A program made the translations under genes and the position numbers. Shown piece by piece: positions 1 to 7,988 of a stretch of DNA of 64,000 bases. This DNA is from Saccharospirillum sp. Its GTDB lineage: Bacteria; Pseudomonadota; Gammaproteobacteria; Pseudomonadales; Natronospirillaceae. Where the stretch lies: the NCBI GenBank assembly GCA_022565595.1, contig JAIUML010000018.1:1-64000 (forward strand), given 5' to 3'. Within the stretch, counting starts at the first letter, position 1. Each line of letters opens with the position of its first letter. Under the pieces are notes generated by a model. The model was not told where the DNA came from, did no database searches, and saw nothing but the letters and a program-made list of their open reading frames with translations.

Positions 1-98
1 ACCTGCGCCGGCGCTGAACGCCCGTTATGACTTCGATTCTCTCCACCTTGGATACTCCTTTGCACTAGGTCTATGCCTAGGTCTTTGTTTTTACCAAG

Positions 99-908
99 GT
101 GTCTGGTTTAAATGGGGGCTACTACATCAGCGGCAATCTCGATTTGTCGGTTGGATCCATGATGTCATTTTCAACAATAGTGGTGCTGGACCTGCACGAT
201 AAACTCGGTGCAGGGCTGGCCATTCCTTCCATGTATTTGATGACGCTCGGCCTGGGAGGGTTTATTGGCTTCCTGGTCGGTTATTTACGACTGAATTCTC
301 TGATTGTCACCCTCGGCATGCTCTCGGCGATACACGGCTTGACGCTGCTGTATTCCGGCGGCAAGAACATGGACATTGCCGACAAGAGCAATACCTGGTT
401 TGACTTTTTCGGTCAAGGGCAGGTATTGGGCATTCCGGTACCCATTCTGCTCTTTGTATTGCTCGCTGCATTTCTCGGCATTCTTCTGGCCAAGACCCCC
501 TTTGGCAGAAAAGTCTACGCGGTTGGTGGCAACTCTACGGCGGCGGTCTTTTCCGGTATTCCCCGAGCCCGTACTGTCTTTACCTGCTACCTCATTTCTG
601 CCTTTTGCGTTGCAACGGCGGGCTTGATCCAGGCTAGCCGATCCATGGGTAGCCAGAATACCGTTGGCCAGGGAATGGAGCTTGAGGTTCTGGCGGCGGT
701 TATTCTGGGTGGGGCGTCATTGCTCGGTGGATCCGGTACGGTATTCAAGACCGTCATCGGCGTCTTGATGCTTGGATTCATTCAAAACGGTCTTCTGCTG
801 ATGGGTTATCCGTTTTACGTTCAGTTTGTTATCACATGGATCATTATCATCCTTGCGGTATGGCTCGATATCTCAGTCAAACGTGGCAAGTTCTGGGCCT
901 CGATTTAG
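99..908 (+). CDS. Sugar-type ABC transporter permease (RbsC/XylH family), N-terminus missing
   Basis: This is an inner-membrane permease of a carbohydrate-class ABC importer. The family hallmarks are visible: 'DLSVGS' near the start, the cytoplasmic coupling segment with 'FGRKVYAVGGNSTAA', and 'GGASLLGGSGT' late in the protein. Family members are about 320-340 residues with some 60 residues before DLSVGS. Here only about 15 residues precede it, and an in-frame TAG lies at 78-80. The only start I can offer is GTG at 99. The first 100 bases are open in another frame and do not look like the missing part. The gene is therefore broken, or the window begins at an assembly joint. The second permease follows after 9 nt. 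Confidence 0.8.
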   Translation: MSGLNGGYYISGNLDLSVGSMMSFSTIVVLDLHDKLGAGLAIPSMYLMTLGLGGFIGFLVGYLRLNSLIVTLGMLSAIHGLTLLYSGGKNMDIADKSNTWFDFFGQGQVLGIPVPILLFVLLAAFLGILLAKTPFGRKVYAVGGNSTAAVFSGIPRARTVFTCYLISAFCVATAGLIQASRSMGSQNTVGQGMELEVLAAVILGGASLLGGSGTVFKTVIGVLMLGFIQNGLLLMGYPFYVQFVITWIIIILAVWLDISVKRGKFWASI

Positions 909-917
909 GAGCAGGTA

Positions 918-1919
918 ATGAATTCAATCAACGTCAAACGCCATCTGAGTAGCAGTGCAATCTGGATCTTCATTGTCTTTGAGTTGATCTTCTTCAGCGT
1001 TGTTGGCAGCTTTCTTTCCATAACCGACAGCGCCTTTATGGATACCAGCAACATGTTGTTGTTGCTTAAGCAGTCTGCACCCATCGGAATCATCGCTGTT
1101 GGTATGACACTGATCATGGTCAACGGCAACATTGACTTGAGCGTTGGAGCCGTCTTCGCAATCGCGGGCATTATTCTACTGGACAGCATGTCCTGGGCTG
1201 TCTTTTCCGGTCTGGGCGATTGGGTCATTCCGGTCAGTTGGGCATTGGCGCTTACAGCGGGTGCACTATTGGGGGCACTCAATGGTCTGATTGTCTGGAA
1301 GACCGGAGTAGATGCATTCATTGTCACTCTGGGGTCCATGTTGGGTTATCGCGGGCTGGTGTTCATGTTCAATGGAGAAAACCCGACCTCCAATCTGAAT
1401 TGGACTCTGGTCGACTTTGCCGAAGCCCAGTTCCTGGGGTTCCATACGGCTACCTGGTTTTTGGCGATGACTGTGTTAGTGGTCTGGTTAATCACTCGCT
1501 ACACCGTTCATGGTCGAAATGCCTATGCCATTGGCAACAACCGGGAAGCGGCGGTCAATGCTGGTATTCGGGTTGGTCCTCACATGTTGATCAATTTTAC
1601 GATTATAGGGTTTCTTGCTGCGCTCTCCGCTGTGGTTTTCTACTCGGAAAGTGGCTCGGTCAACCCCAATGATGGCCAGCTCTATGAGCTTTGGGTGATC
1701 ACTGCCGTTGTTTTGGGAGGCACCAAGCTGGCCGGTGGTTCGGGCTCGATCATTGGTACCCTGGGTGGGGTTTTGGCAATTCAGTTATTGCGTAAAGGCC
1801 TGGGGTATATCGGTGCTGATACTTCAACCGTGAACCTGGCTATTGGTTTGATTCTGATTGTTGTTTTGTACATTGATCGGCAAATTAATGTGAAGGGTGC
1901 GCAGGAGTTAAAAGTATGA
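918..1919 (+). CDS. Sugar-type ABC transporter permease (RbsC family)
   Basis: This is a full-length (333 residues) second permease of the same carbohydrate-class importer. Multiple hydrophobic segments are visible. It has the family's 'NIDLSVGAVFA' motif near residue 75, the coupling motif 'HGRNAYAIGNNREAA' and 'LGGTKLAGGSGS' near the end. The ATG at 918 follows GGAGCAGGTA, a good ribosome-binding site. It overlaps the following ATPase gene by 4 nt (ATGA), so the two are probably translationally coupled. Two different permeases suggest a heterodimeric membrane domain. The substrate is not readable; the binding protein must lie upstream of the window. Confidence 0.92.
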   Translation: MNSINVKRHLSSSAIWIFIVFELIFFSVVGSFLSITDSAFMDTSNMLLLLKQSAPIGIIAVGMTLIMVNGNIDLSVGAVFAIAGIILLDSMSWAVFSGLGDWVIPVSWALALTAGALLGALNGLIVWKTGVDAFIVTLGSMLGYRGLVFMFNGENPTSNLNWTLVDFAEAQFLGFHTATWFLAMTVLVVWLITRYTVHGRNAYAIGNNREAAVNAGIRVGPHMLINFTIIGFLAALSAVVFYSESGSVNPNDGQLYELWVITAVVLGGTKLAGGSGSIIGTLGGVLAIQLLRKGLGYIGADTSTVNLAIGLILIVVLYIDRQINVKGAQELKV

Positions 1920-3445
1920 CTCAGTTAATGCCTGCTCTCCGACTCGAGGGCATTGTAAAAACCTTTCCCGGTGTCAAGGCACTCGACCAGGTATCCTTTA
2001 CCGTGATGCCAGGTGAAGTACATGCCCTAATGGGGGAAAACGGCGCTGGAAAGTCGACATTGATGAAAGTGCTGGGTGGTCTTTATCAACCAGACGAAGG
2101 TTCAATTTTTGTCGGTGAAAATGCCGTTTCCATGTCGAACCCAATTGATGCAAAGAAAAAAGGTATCGTGTTTATCCACCAGGAGTTGAGTCTGGCTGAA
2201 GAGCTTTCGGTGGCAGAAAACGTCTATCTCGGCGAGTTGCCCCAAAAATCTTTTGGTAGGGTAGATTGGGAGGCTCTGTATAAGAAAACCGATGACATTC
2301 TGGCCAGGCTAAAAGTACGCTTCAAGGCTGATACACGTGTAGCGGACCTGTCGATAGCCAACCAGCAGATGGTTGAGATTGCGCGGGCACTGACAGTTGA
2401 TGCAAAAGCCGTGATTTTTGATGAACCGACAGCCTCTCTGACCGACGCTGAAAAGCGTGTCCTCTTTGATGTGATCGAAGATCTTAAAAGCCAGGGTGTT
2501 GGCATTGTGTATATATCGCACCGAATGGAAGAAATCTTCAAGATGACTGATCGGGTCAGTGTGCTTCGTGATGGACAGTACCAAGGCACCTTGCTGACAG
2601 CCGAGACGACTGAAGAAAACATTACGCAAATGATGATAGGGCGTAAGCTGGATCTTTCCCGGGCTATTGTCGAGCACGATTTGGGAGAGATCGCTATAGA
2701 AGTCAAAAATCTCAGCTGTGGCTCTTCATACAAGGACGTAAGTTTTCATGTTCGTTGTGGCGAAGTCCTTGGCTTTTACGGTTTGGTTGGGGCTGGTCGC
2801 ACGGAAATTGCTGAAACCCTTTTTGGGCTTCGTCAGCCGAGCTCTGGTTCTATTTTATTGGATGGAAAAGAAATCCACATCAGATCTCCTGCAATAGCGA
2901 TCAAGGAAGGCATCTCTCTGGTGCCGGAGGATCGCAAGAGCCAGGGACTGGTGCTTGGTATGAATTGTCGTGACAACATGACTTTGCCTCAAGTCACTGA
3001 TATGACGGCCGGGCCTTTTGTATCTGATGGAGCGGAGATTGCACTCTTTGATTTGTATCGCGATCGACTCGACATTCGCACACCGGGTTGGCAGCAGGCC
3101 GTAGGTAACCTTTCCGGTGGGAATCAGCAGAAGATTGTCATTGGAAAGTGGCTATCGATGCACCCCAGGGTGCTGATCGTAGATGAGCCAACACGAGGTA
3201 TCGATGTCGGTTCCAAGTCCGAGATTCACAAACTGATTCGTGAACTGGCGGCAACTGGTTACGCCATTATCGTTATCAGTTCGGAGATGCCAGAAATATT
3301 ACACGTCTCTGACCGGATAGTTGCCATGTACTCAGGCGAAATTATTCAGACATTTTCTTCTGAAGAAGTTACCGAAGATAAACTGATTCAGGCCATATCC
3401 GGTATTAAACCCAAAAATACAGAAATATCCAGTGCCCCGGCGTGA
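1916..3445 (+). CDS. Sugar ABC transporter ATPase, two fused nucleotide-binding domains (RbsA/MglA type)
   Basis: This cytoplasmic ATPase energises the two permeases just upstream. Domain 1 (about residues 8-245) has Walker A GENGAGKST at 40-48 and Walker B 'VIFDEPTASL'. Domain 2 (about 255-500) has the degenerate P-loop 'GLVGAGRTE' usual for this family, the signature 'LSGGNQQKIVIGKWL' and 'LIVDEPTRGID'. At 509 residues its length is normal. It overlaps the second permease by 4 nt and is followed 37 nt later by the M24-family gene, so transporter and hydrolase probably form one transcription unit. Confidence 0.95.
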   Translation: MTQLMPALRLEGIVKTFPGVKALDQVSFTVMPGEVHALMGENGAGKSTLMKVLGGLYQPDEGSIFVGENAVSMSNPIDAKKKGIVFIHQELSLAEELSVAENVYLGELPQKSFGRVDWEALYKKTDDILARLKVRFKADTRVADLSIANQQMVEIARALTVDAKAVIFDEPTASLTDAEKRVLFDVIEDLKSQGVGIVYISHRMEEIFKMTDRVSVLRDGQYQGTLLTAETTEENITQMMIGRKLDLSRAIVEHDLGEIAIEVKNLSCGSSYKDVSFHVRCGEVLGFYGLVGAGRTEIAETLFGLRQPSSGSILLDGKEIHIRSPAIAIKEGISLVPEDRKSQGLVLGMNCRDNMTLPQVTDMTAGPFVSDGAEIALFDLYRDRLDIRTPGWQQAVGNLSGGNQQKIVIGKWLSMHPRVLIVDEPTRGIDVGSKSEIHKLIRELAATGYAIIVISSEMPEILHVSDRIVAMYSGEIIQTFSSEEVTEDKLIQAISGIKPKNTEISSAPA

Positions 3446-3482
3446 GTGAGTCAGGCAGGGTATCCGAATTAAGGGGAAAACC

Positions 3483-4787
3483 ATGAGCAAGAACATCATT
3501 GTCGAGCCAAGCATCATTGATACGGAGGCACTGGATCCGCGTTGGAATTGGGATCGCCCCATTCCCGCGCCGGGCAGAATGAATGTCGATTTCGAAGAAC
3601 GTGTGGACTTCCGACGCTTGCACAAGTATCGCGTCGAACGTGCAAGACAAGCACTTCGAGAGTCCGACCTTGGTGCCATGCTGTGTTTTGATAACAATAA
3701 TATTCGTTACCTGACCAGTAGTGTTATTGGTGAGTGGAGTAGAGACAAGGTTTGTCGTTATGCGCTGTTCACCGGTAATTCCGACCCTTATCTTTGGGAC
3801 TTCGGTAGTGCTGCAGCCCACCATCGGATTCATAATCCGTGGTTTGATAATGATCATTGGCGCGCAGGCATGCTTGGTTTGCGCGGATCGGTTGCAGAAG
3901 AAGCAGGGCTTTTTGAGAACGCGGCCAAAGAAATCTACGATATTCTTCAAGGTGAAGGCGTTGCCGATATGCCAATAGGCGTGGATATCTGTGAACCTCC
4001 GATGTTGTTCGCACTGCAAAAGCAGGGGCTGGATGTTCGGGATGTACAGCAGGTCATGCTGAACGCGCGTCAGATAAAGAGCATGGATGAAATTATTCTG
4101 CTGAATCAGGCCGCATCTATGGTCGATGGTTGCTATCAACTGATTGCTGATAATCTCAAACCCGGGAAACGGGAAAATGAGCTGGTTGCTATCGCTAACA
4201 AGTTTCTTTATGACAATGGTTCAGATGACGTCGAGGCGATCAATGCGGTCTCTGGCGAGCGCTGCAGCCCGCATCCTCATAATTTCACCGACCGTATGTA
4301 TCGGCCGGGGGATCAGGCATTCTTCGATATTATTCAATCCTATATGGGCTACCGTACCTGCTACTACAGAACCTTGAATGTTGGTAGTAAAACGCCGGCT
4401 CAGGTAGATGCTTATCGCAAGGCGCGAGAATGGATTGATGCAGCCATTAATCTGGTTCGCCCTGGTATGACGACCGATAAAATAGCGGCGGTCTGGCCAG
4501 CGGCCCATGAGTTCGGGTTTCTAAGTGAAATGGAAGCTTTCGGTCTTCAGTTTGGACATGGGCTGGGTCTTGCTTTACATGAGCGTCCAATCATCAGTCG
4601 GTTGGTGTCGTTTGATAATCCTTTCGAATTGCAAGAAGGCATGGTCTTCGCGCTTGAGACCTACTGCCCGGCCGCAGATGGTAATGGTGCTGCACGCATC
4701 GAAGAAGAAGTCGTGGTAACAGCCGATGGTTGCCGGGTCTTGACTCTGTTCCCGGCGCAAGACCTTTTCGTCGCCAACCCCTATTGA
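3483..4787 (+). CDS. M24-family (creatinase/Xaa-Pro peptidase fold) hydrolase with an incomplete metal site
   Basis: This is a cytosolic enzyme of 434 residues: a creatinase-type N-terminal domain (about 45-190) and a pita-bread catalytic domain (about 205-430). Of the five metal ligands of M24 peptidases I see Asp282, His359 (FGHGLGLALHE), Glu392 and Glu407. The second Asp, expected in 'GYxSDxTRT', is Cys293 in 'GYRTCYYRT'. Creatinase itself lost metal ligands while keeping the fold, so a non-peptidase C-N or C-S lyase/hydrolase role is possible. ATG 3483 follows AAGGGGAAAACC. Its place in an importer operon suggests it acts on the imported solute. It resembles DMSP lyase DddP only at family level. 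Confidence 0.85.
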   Translation: MSKNIIVEPSIIDTEALDPRWNWDRPIPAPGRMNVDFEERVDFRRLHKYRVERARQALRESDLGAMLCFDNNNIRYLTSSVIGEWSRDKVCRYALFTGNSDPYLWDFGSAAAHHRIHNPWFDNDHWRAGMLGLRGSVAEEAGLFENAAKEIYDILQGEGVADMPIGVDICEPPMLFALQKQGLDVRDVQQVMLNARQIKSMDEIILLNQAASMVDGCYQLIADNLKPGKRENELVAIANKFLYDNGSDDVEAINAVSGERCSPHPHNFTDRMYRPGDQAFFDIIQSYMGYRTCYYRTLNVGSKTPAQVDAYRKAREWIDAAINLVRPGMTTDKIAAVWPAAHEFGFLSEMEAFGLQFGHGLGLALHERPIISRLVSFDNPFELQEGMVFALETYCPAADGNGAARIEEEVVVTADGCRVLTLFPAQDLFVANPY

Positions 4788-4809
4788 GTCAGCAACTCGA
4801 GGAAGAATG

Positions 4810-5214
4810 ATGCCCACTTACAATTATCGCGCAATCGAATCTGGGGAGATTTTCAAGATCTCTCAAGGCATGAGTGACACAGCCCTGGAGAAGCACCCGG
4901 AAACAGGGGAAACCATAGAGCGAATCATCTTGAGTGCTCCTGCGTTGCATATAAAGGGGCTCAAGAAACATGTCCGGGTAGATTATAAAAGCCCGGCAGC
5001 AACGGCCTGTGGTTGCGCATCCAATGTCGCACTTGCTCAACAGATGTACACCAATAGCCGTGAAACGCCGCTCTTTGGTTCGATACAAAGCAAAAAAACA
5101 GTGCATGGCGGTATTACTACCGGGTCAAGCAGTGGGCACAGTCATGGACAGGGTCACGGAGGAGGCTGTGGGCACAGCCATGGTTCCGGCGGGAGTTGTG
5201 GGCACAAGCATTAA
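4810..5214 (+). CDS. FmdB-like small protein without ribbon cysteines, with Cys/His/Gly-rich tail
   Basis: The first 50 residues follow the FmdB/CxxC zinc-ribbon layout: MPTYNYR, then a GEIFK turn, 'QGMSD', 'HPETGE' and 'RIILSAPA'. Both CxxC knuckles are replaced, because residues around 8-12 and 30-34 contain no Cys. Instead there is 'CGCAS' near residue 67 and a C-terminal tail (about 108-134) built of His, Gly, Ser and three Cys, ending CGHKH. The tail looks metal-binding. FmdB was named from formamide/acetamide utilisation loci, which fits a role beside an amide- or amine-type hydrolase, but that is inference. I chose ATG 4810 over 4807 because of ribosome-site spacing and the family start MPTY. 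Confidence 0.7.
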   Translation: MPTYNYRAIESGEIFKISQGMSDTALEKHPETGETIERIILSAPALHIKGLKKHVRVDYKSPAATACGCASNVALAQQMYTNSRETPLFGSIQSKKTVHGGITTGSSSGHSHGQGHGGGCGHSHGSGGSCGHKH

Positions 5215-5252
5215 TTCAGTGCCTTTCTGTGTCGGGTATCCTGGCTTTTTAC

Positions 5253-5281
5253 GGGGCTGAGACGGCTCAGCCCCTTTTTTT
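5253..5281 (+). terminator. Rho-independent terminator of the ABC/M24/FmdB-like operon
   Basis: A perfect 9-bp stem (GGGGCTGAG / CTCAGCCCC) with loop ACGG is followed by seven T residues. It lies 38 nt after the FmdB-like gene. Its T-run overlaps the stop codon of the convergent thioesterase gene. Confidence 0.9.
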
Positions 5282-5699
5282 ACCCCTTTTTAAAGGCGCT
5301 TATTACCTCCTGAGGAATGGGCTGAGCCGCAATACCACCGGGTTTGCTGTCATCACGGCCAACCCAGACCCGGGTTTCGAAGCCTTCGATGGCCAGTTGG
5401 TCGCCTTTGTACACCCTGTGTTGAACGTCGAAACTGCTGCGCCGGAACTCGGTGACCTGCGACTCGATGACAATTTCCTCGCCGTAGCGCGAGGGAATAT
5501 AGAATTTGGAGCGGGTATCCACCATGGGAATACCGACGCTGTCGAACTGCTGCGTCATTTCGTATTTCGGGTATCCAGCGAGAGCAAAAAGTCGGCCGGT
5601 ACAGTCATCAAAGTAGGCAAAATAGCGTGGATAAAACACGATGCCTGCCGGGTCACAATCGCCCCATTCAATGGTTCGGGTATGGCGGTTAACCAGCAT
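5280..5699 (-). CDS. Acyl-CoA thioesterase of the 4-hydroxybenzoyl-CoA thioesterase family
   Basis: This is a hot-dog-fold thioesterase of 139 residues. The N-terminal motif 'EWGDCDPAGIVFYPRYF' matches the 4-hydroxybenzoyl-CoA thioesterase/YbgC class, with the catalytic Asp in GDCDPAG. ATG 5699 is preceded by CAGGAG at 6 nt spacing. The longer reading to 6005 only runs into the synthetase gene. It is the last gene of the minus-strand phenylpropanoid operon, 25 nt after fcs. The likely role is to release the aromatic acid (for example vanillate or 4-hydroxybenzoate) from the aroyl-CoA left after beta-oxidative removal of acetyl-CoA. Confidence 0.85.
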   Translation of the reverse strand: MLVNRHTRTIEWGDCDPAGIVFYPRYFAYFDDCTGRLFALAGYPKYEMTQQFDSVGIPMVDTRSKFYIPSRYGEEIVIESQVTEFRRSSFDVQHRVYKGDQLAIEGFETRVWVGRDDSKPGGIAAQPIPQEVISAFKKG

Positions 5700-5724
5700 G
5701 ATGGACTCCTGTTGTTTCTCGATT

Positions 5725-7566
5725 TTATTGTTCATTTGAAATGACTCGGTCAGAGGGTGTTTTTCTGAACAGATCGGCCACAATGTCGGCCCTGTTCTCC
5801 AGCACAGAACGTTGGTTGATGGAGCCCTTGTCGGTGATCTCGTGTGCATCCAGGCGTGGCGGTTCATCCAGCAAGACAGCGCGGCGCACTCGGTTGGAGC
5901 TTCCGGTACTGGTCTCGGCCAGGTGCTTGAGCACCGCCTTGAAGCGATCGCGTACTGCAGTGCTATCCAACACTTCGGCCAGGCTGGCTTCAGCACCCAG
6001 GCCACTCAACTTGCGGCATTGTTCTTCATCGGTGAACACCATCATGGCGACAAAGGGCTTGTCCAGGCCGGCGATGACAGCGTCCTTGACCAGTGGAGCC
6101 CCGGCCTCGATAACCTTTGCTCGCAATGGGCCAACGCTGACCCAGGTGCCGGTATCGAGTTTGAAGTCTTCGGATATTCGACCATCAAAGCGCATACCGC
6201 GTTGCGGATTATCCGGATCCAGAAATTTGGCGGCATCGCCAAGCTTGTAATAACCATCTTCATCAAAGCTCTTGGCGGTGACATCCGGCTGGCGCCAGTA
6301 CCCGGGCGTGACATTGGGCCCCTTAACCCGAACTTCCAGTTTGCCACCGTTTTCGACCAGCTTGATTTCAACACCGATCGCCGGAGTACCGATCACACCA
6401 GACTGGGATTCCTCCAGCGAGGCAAACATCGCCGAAGGCGCTGTTTCTGTTGCGCCCAGGCCAGTCAACATGCCAACCCTGGCGCCAATGGTCTTGATGG
6501 CCATGGCATCAAGCTTGTCCCAGACATGCTGTGCCAGGCTGGCGCCGGCAAAAAACATCAGGTTCAGATCACGGAAGAACTTCTCGCGCAAGGCATCGTC
6601 CTGTTCCAGTTGATCCGCCAGGATCTCGAAACCCTTGGGTACATTGAAATAGATGGTCGGAGAGACATCGCGCAAATTCTGCAGAGTCTTTTCAAAGAGG
6701 GCAGGCACGGGCTTGCCATCATCAATGTACAAAGACCCACCGTTGTACAACACTATGCCGACATTGTGATTACCACCAAAGGTATGGTTCCACGGCAACC
6801 AGTCGACCAGAACCGGCGGTTCCTTGCGCATAAAGCACATATTGCTCGCCAGCATTTCCTGGTTGGAGCACAACATGCGGTTGGTGTTGATCACCCCTTT
6901 GGGCATGCCGGTAGAGCCGGAGGTGAACAGGAACTTGGCAATGGTGTCGCCCATTACTGCAGCATGCGCTTGATCGACAGTCTCTGTAACGGGTGTCTGC
7001 AACAGTTCGGTGAACGCGGTCACTTTGCCGTCATAGCCTTTTGGATCGACGGCAATGACTTCGTTGCCCTCGGCAAAGTTGTTCAAGGCGGGCGCAAACT
7101 CACTGGCGTTGTCGACCATGTAGAGCCCGGGTGTCAACAATTCGCAGATGTAGCGCGCTTTGCCGTAGTCTTTACTGACCAGACAGTAGGCAGGAGAGAT
7201 GGGCGCATAGGGAATACCAACATACATGGCGGCAAAGGCCAGCAACAAGTGCTCAATACTGTTGCCCGACAAGATCACCAAGGGCTGCTCGGCACTTAAA
7301 CCACGGTCGAGCAGGGCCTGTGCCAGAGACCGAACCTGACCCAGCGCTTGTGCATAGGTCACTTCAATCCATTCACCGGCATCATTGCGCCGCGCCACCA
7401 ACACTCGATCCGGTGCCTGCTCAGCCCAGCGGTCCAGGCACGACATGATGGCATCGGGGTAGTCACCCAATGCTTCCTTGTTGCGCAGTATCTGACTGCC
7501 GTCGGCCTGAGTGATTAACTCAACAGTGCCGACACCAATATTCACATCTTTAAACCCTACACTCAT
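5725..7566 (-). CDS. fcs: Feruloyl-CoA synthetase (hydroxycinnamate--CoA ligase)
   Basis: This adenylate-forming ligase (613 residues) activates ferulate/coumarate-type acids with ATP and CoA. The P-loop 'FTSGSTGMPKG' is at 214-224, followed by the feruloyl-CoA-synthetase hallmark 'WLPWNHTFGGNHN' at 256-268. Then come 'IYFNVPKGFE', 'TGLGATETAP' and 'YKLGDAAKF'. ATG 7566 follows AGAAGGCGATACC. An upstream in-frame extension to 7695 reads through the structured repeat at 7618-7717 and is not credible. A 422-nt gap containing two such repeats separates it from the acyl-CoA dehydrogenase gene, so its expression may be tuned separately from the upstream operon genes. Confidence 0.95.
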   Translation of the reverse strand: MSVGFKDVNIGVGTVELITQADGSQILRNKEALGDYPDAIMSCLDRWAEQAPDRVLVARRNDAGEWIEVTYAQALGQVRSLAQALLDRGLSAEQPLVILSGNSIEHLLLAFAAMYVGIPYAPISPAYCLVSKDYGKARYICELLTPGLYMVDNASEFAPALNNFAEGNEVIAVDPKGYDGKVTAFTELLQTPVTETVDQAHAAVMGDTIAKFLFTSGSTGMPKGVINTNRMLCSNQEMLASNMCFMRKEPPVLVDWLPWNHTFGGNHNVGIVLYNGGSLYIDDGKPVPALFEKTLQNLRDVSPTIYFNVPKGFEILADQLEQDDALREKFFRDLNLMFFAGASLAQHVWDKLDAMAIKTIGARVGMLTGLGATETAPSAMFASLEESQSGVIGTPAIGVEIKLVENGGKLEVRVKGPNVTPGYWRQPDVTAKSFDEDGYYKLGDAAKFLDPDNPQRGMRFDGRISEDFKLDTGTWVSVGPLRAKVIEAGAPLVKDAVIAGLDKPFVAMMVFTDEEQCRKLSGLGAEASLAEVLDSTAVRDRFKAVLKHLAETSTGSSNRVRRAVLLDEPPRLDAHEITDKGSINQRSVLENRADIVADLFRKTPSDRVISNEQ

Positions 7567-7617
7567 GGTATCGCCTTCTTGTTGTTTACCCTGGTTTGGT
7601 GGTTGAACCCGTGACTG

Positions 7618-7717
7618 GTGCCGGAGGTGGTGCTGAAGGGACGCCGTAAATACATCCATGTAGGCTTGGCGATTCCCATCCATGGGAATCGACACCCTTC
7701 AGAACCACCTCCGGCAC
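7618..7717 (-). repeat. GGA-loop structured intergenic repeat, copy 1
   Basis: The outer inverted arms pair over 23 nt with one mismatch (7618-7640 with 7695-7717). Read on the minus strand, the core holds hairpin a, a 9-bp stem with loop TGGA (CGATTCCCA-TGGA-TGGGAATCG). Hairpin b follows (TACA-TGGA-TGTA), then TTTACGGCGTCCC. It lies in the presumed leader of fcs in sense orientation, 51 nt before the ATG. Core similarity to copies 2-5 is clear, while the arm sequences differ. Confidence 0.85.
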
Positions 7718-7838
7718 CACTCACTAACCAATGCCAACAGAGTTGCTATTTCGGTTGTGTGAAAAAACCAGTACAGAGACCTGCCTCTGCTCTAGCTCTT
7801 TAAATAGTCGTAAAACTTTGTTCGTCGTTGCTGACTAG

Positions 7839-7949
7839 CGAGAGGTGGGGGTAGCCCTTTTTGAGGGCGTCTGCAGACAGGAAGTCTGCAGCCGAGCCCC
7901 CATGGAAGGGTTTACGGCGTCCCTCAAAAAGGGCTACCCCCACCTCTCG
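7839..7949 (+). repeat. GGA-loop structured intergenic repeat, copy 2
   Basis: Perfect 29-bp outer arms (7839-7867 and 7921-7949) flank a 53-nt core. Hairpin a is CTGCAGAC-AGGAA-GTCTGCAG. Hairpin b is CCC-ATGGAA-GGG, and the core ends TTTACGGCGTCCC. The plus-strand sense orientation points toward the 3' end of the acyl-CoA dehydrogenase gene (stop at 7989), so it is antisense to the operon transcript. It is divergent from copy 1, with a 121-nt spacer. Confidence 0.85.
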
Positions 7950-7988
7950 CGGGTTATATCGAAACCTAAAACCAGGCCGTCGACGAAC

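Noticed and set aside
3483-4787. Identification of the M24 gene as DMSP lyase DddP
   Set aside because: The overall family is the same, but the metal-ligand pattern and surrounding motifs differ from DddP; the long DmdC-like dehydrogenase is better explained by the phenylpropanoid operon.
5812-7299. Long plus-strand open frame (495 codons) opposite fcs
   Set aside because: It is a shadow of the well-supported fcs gene on the minus strand; the translation shows no known motif and no ribosome site.
7567-7695. N-terminal extension of fcs to 7695
   Set aside because: The added residues are encoded by the structured repeat at 7618-7717 and by the ribosome site; the internal ATG at 7566 has a good Shine-Dalgarno sequence.
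7618-7949. Interpretation of the intergenic repeats as a transposon or MITE
   Set aside because: The outer arms differ in sequence between copies, no target-site duplication was evident, and the conserved part is the core rather than the ends.
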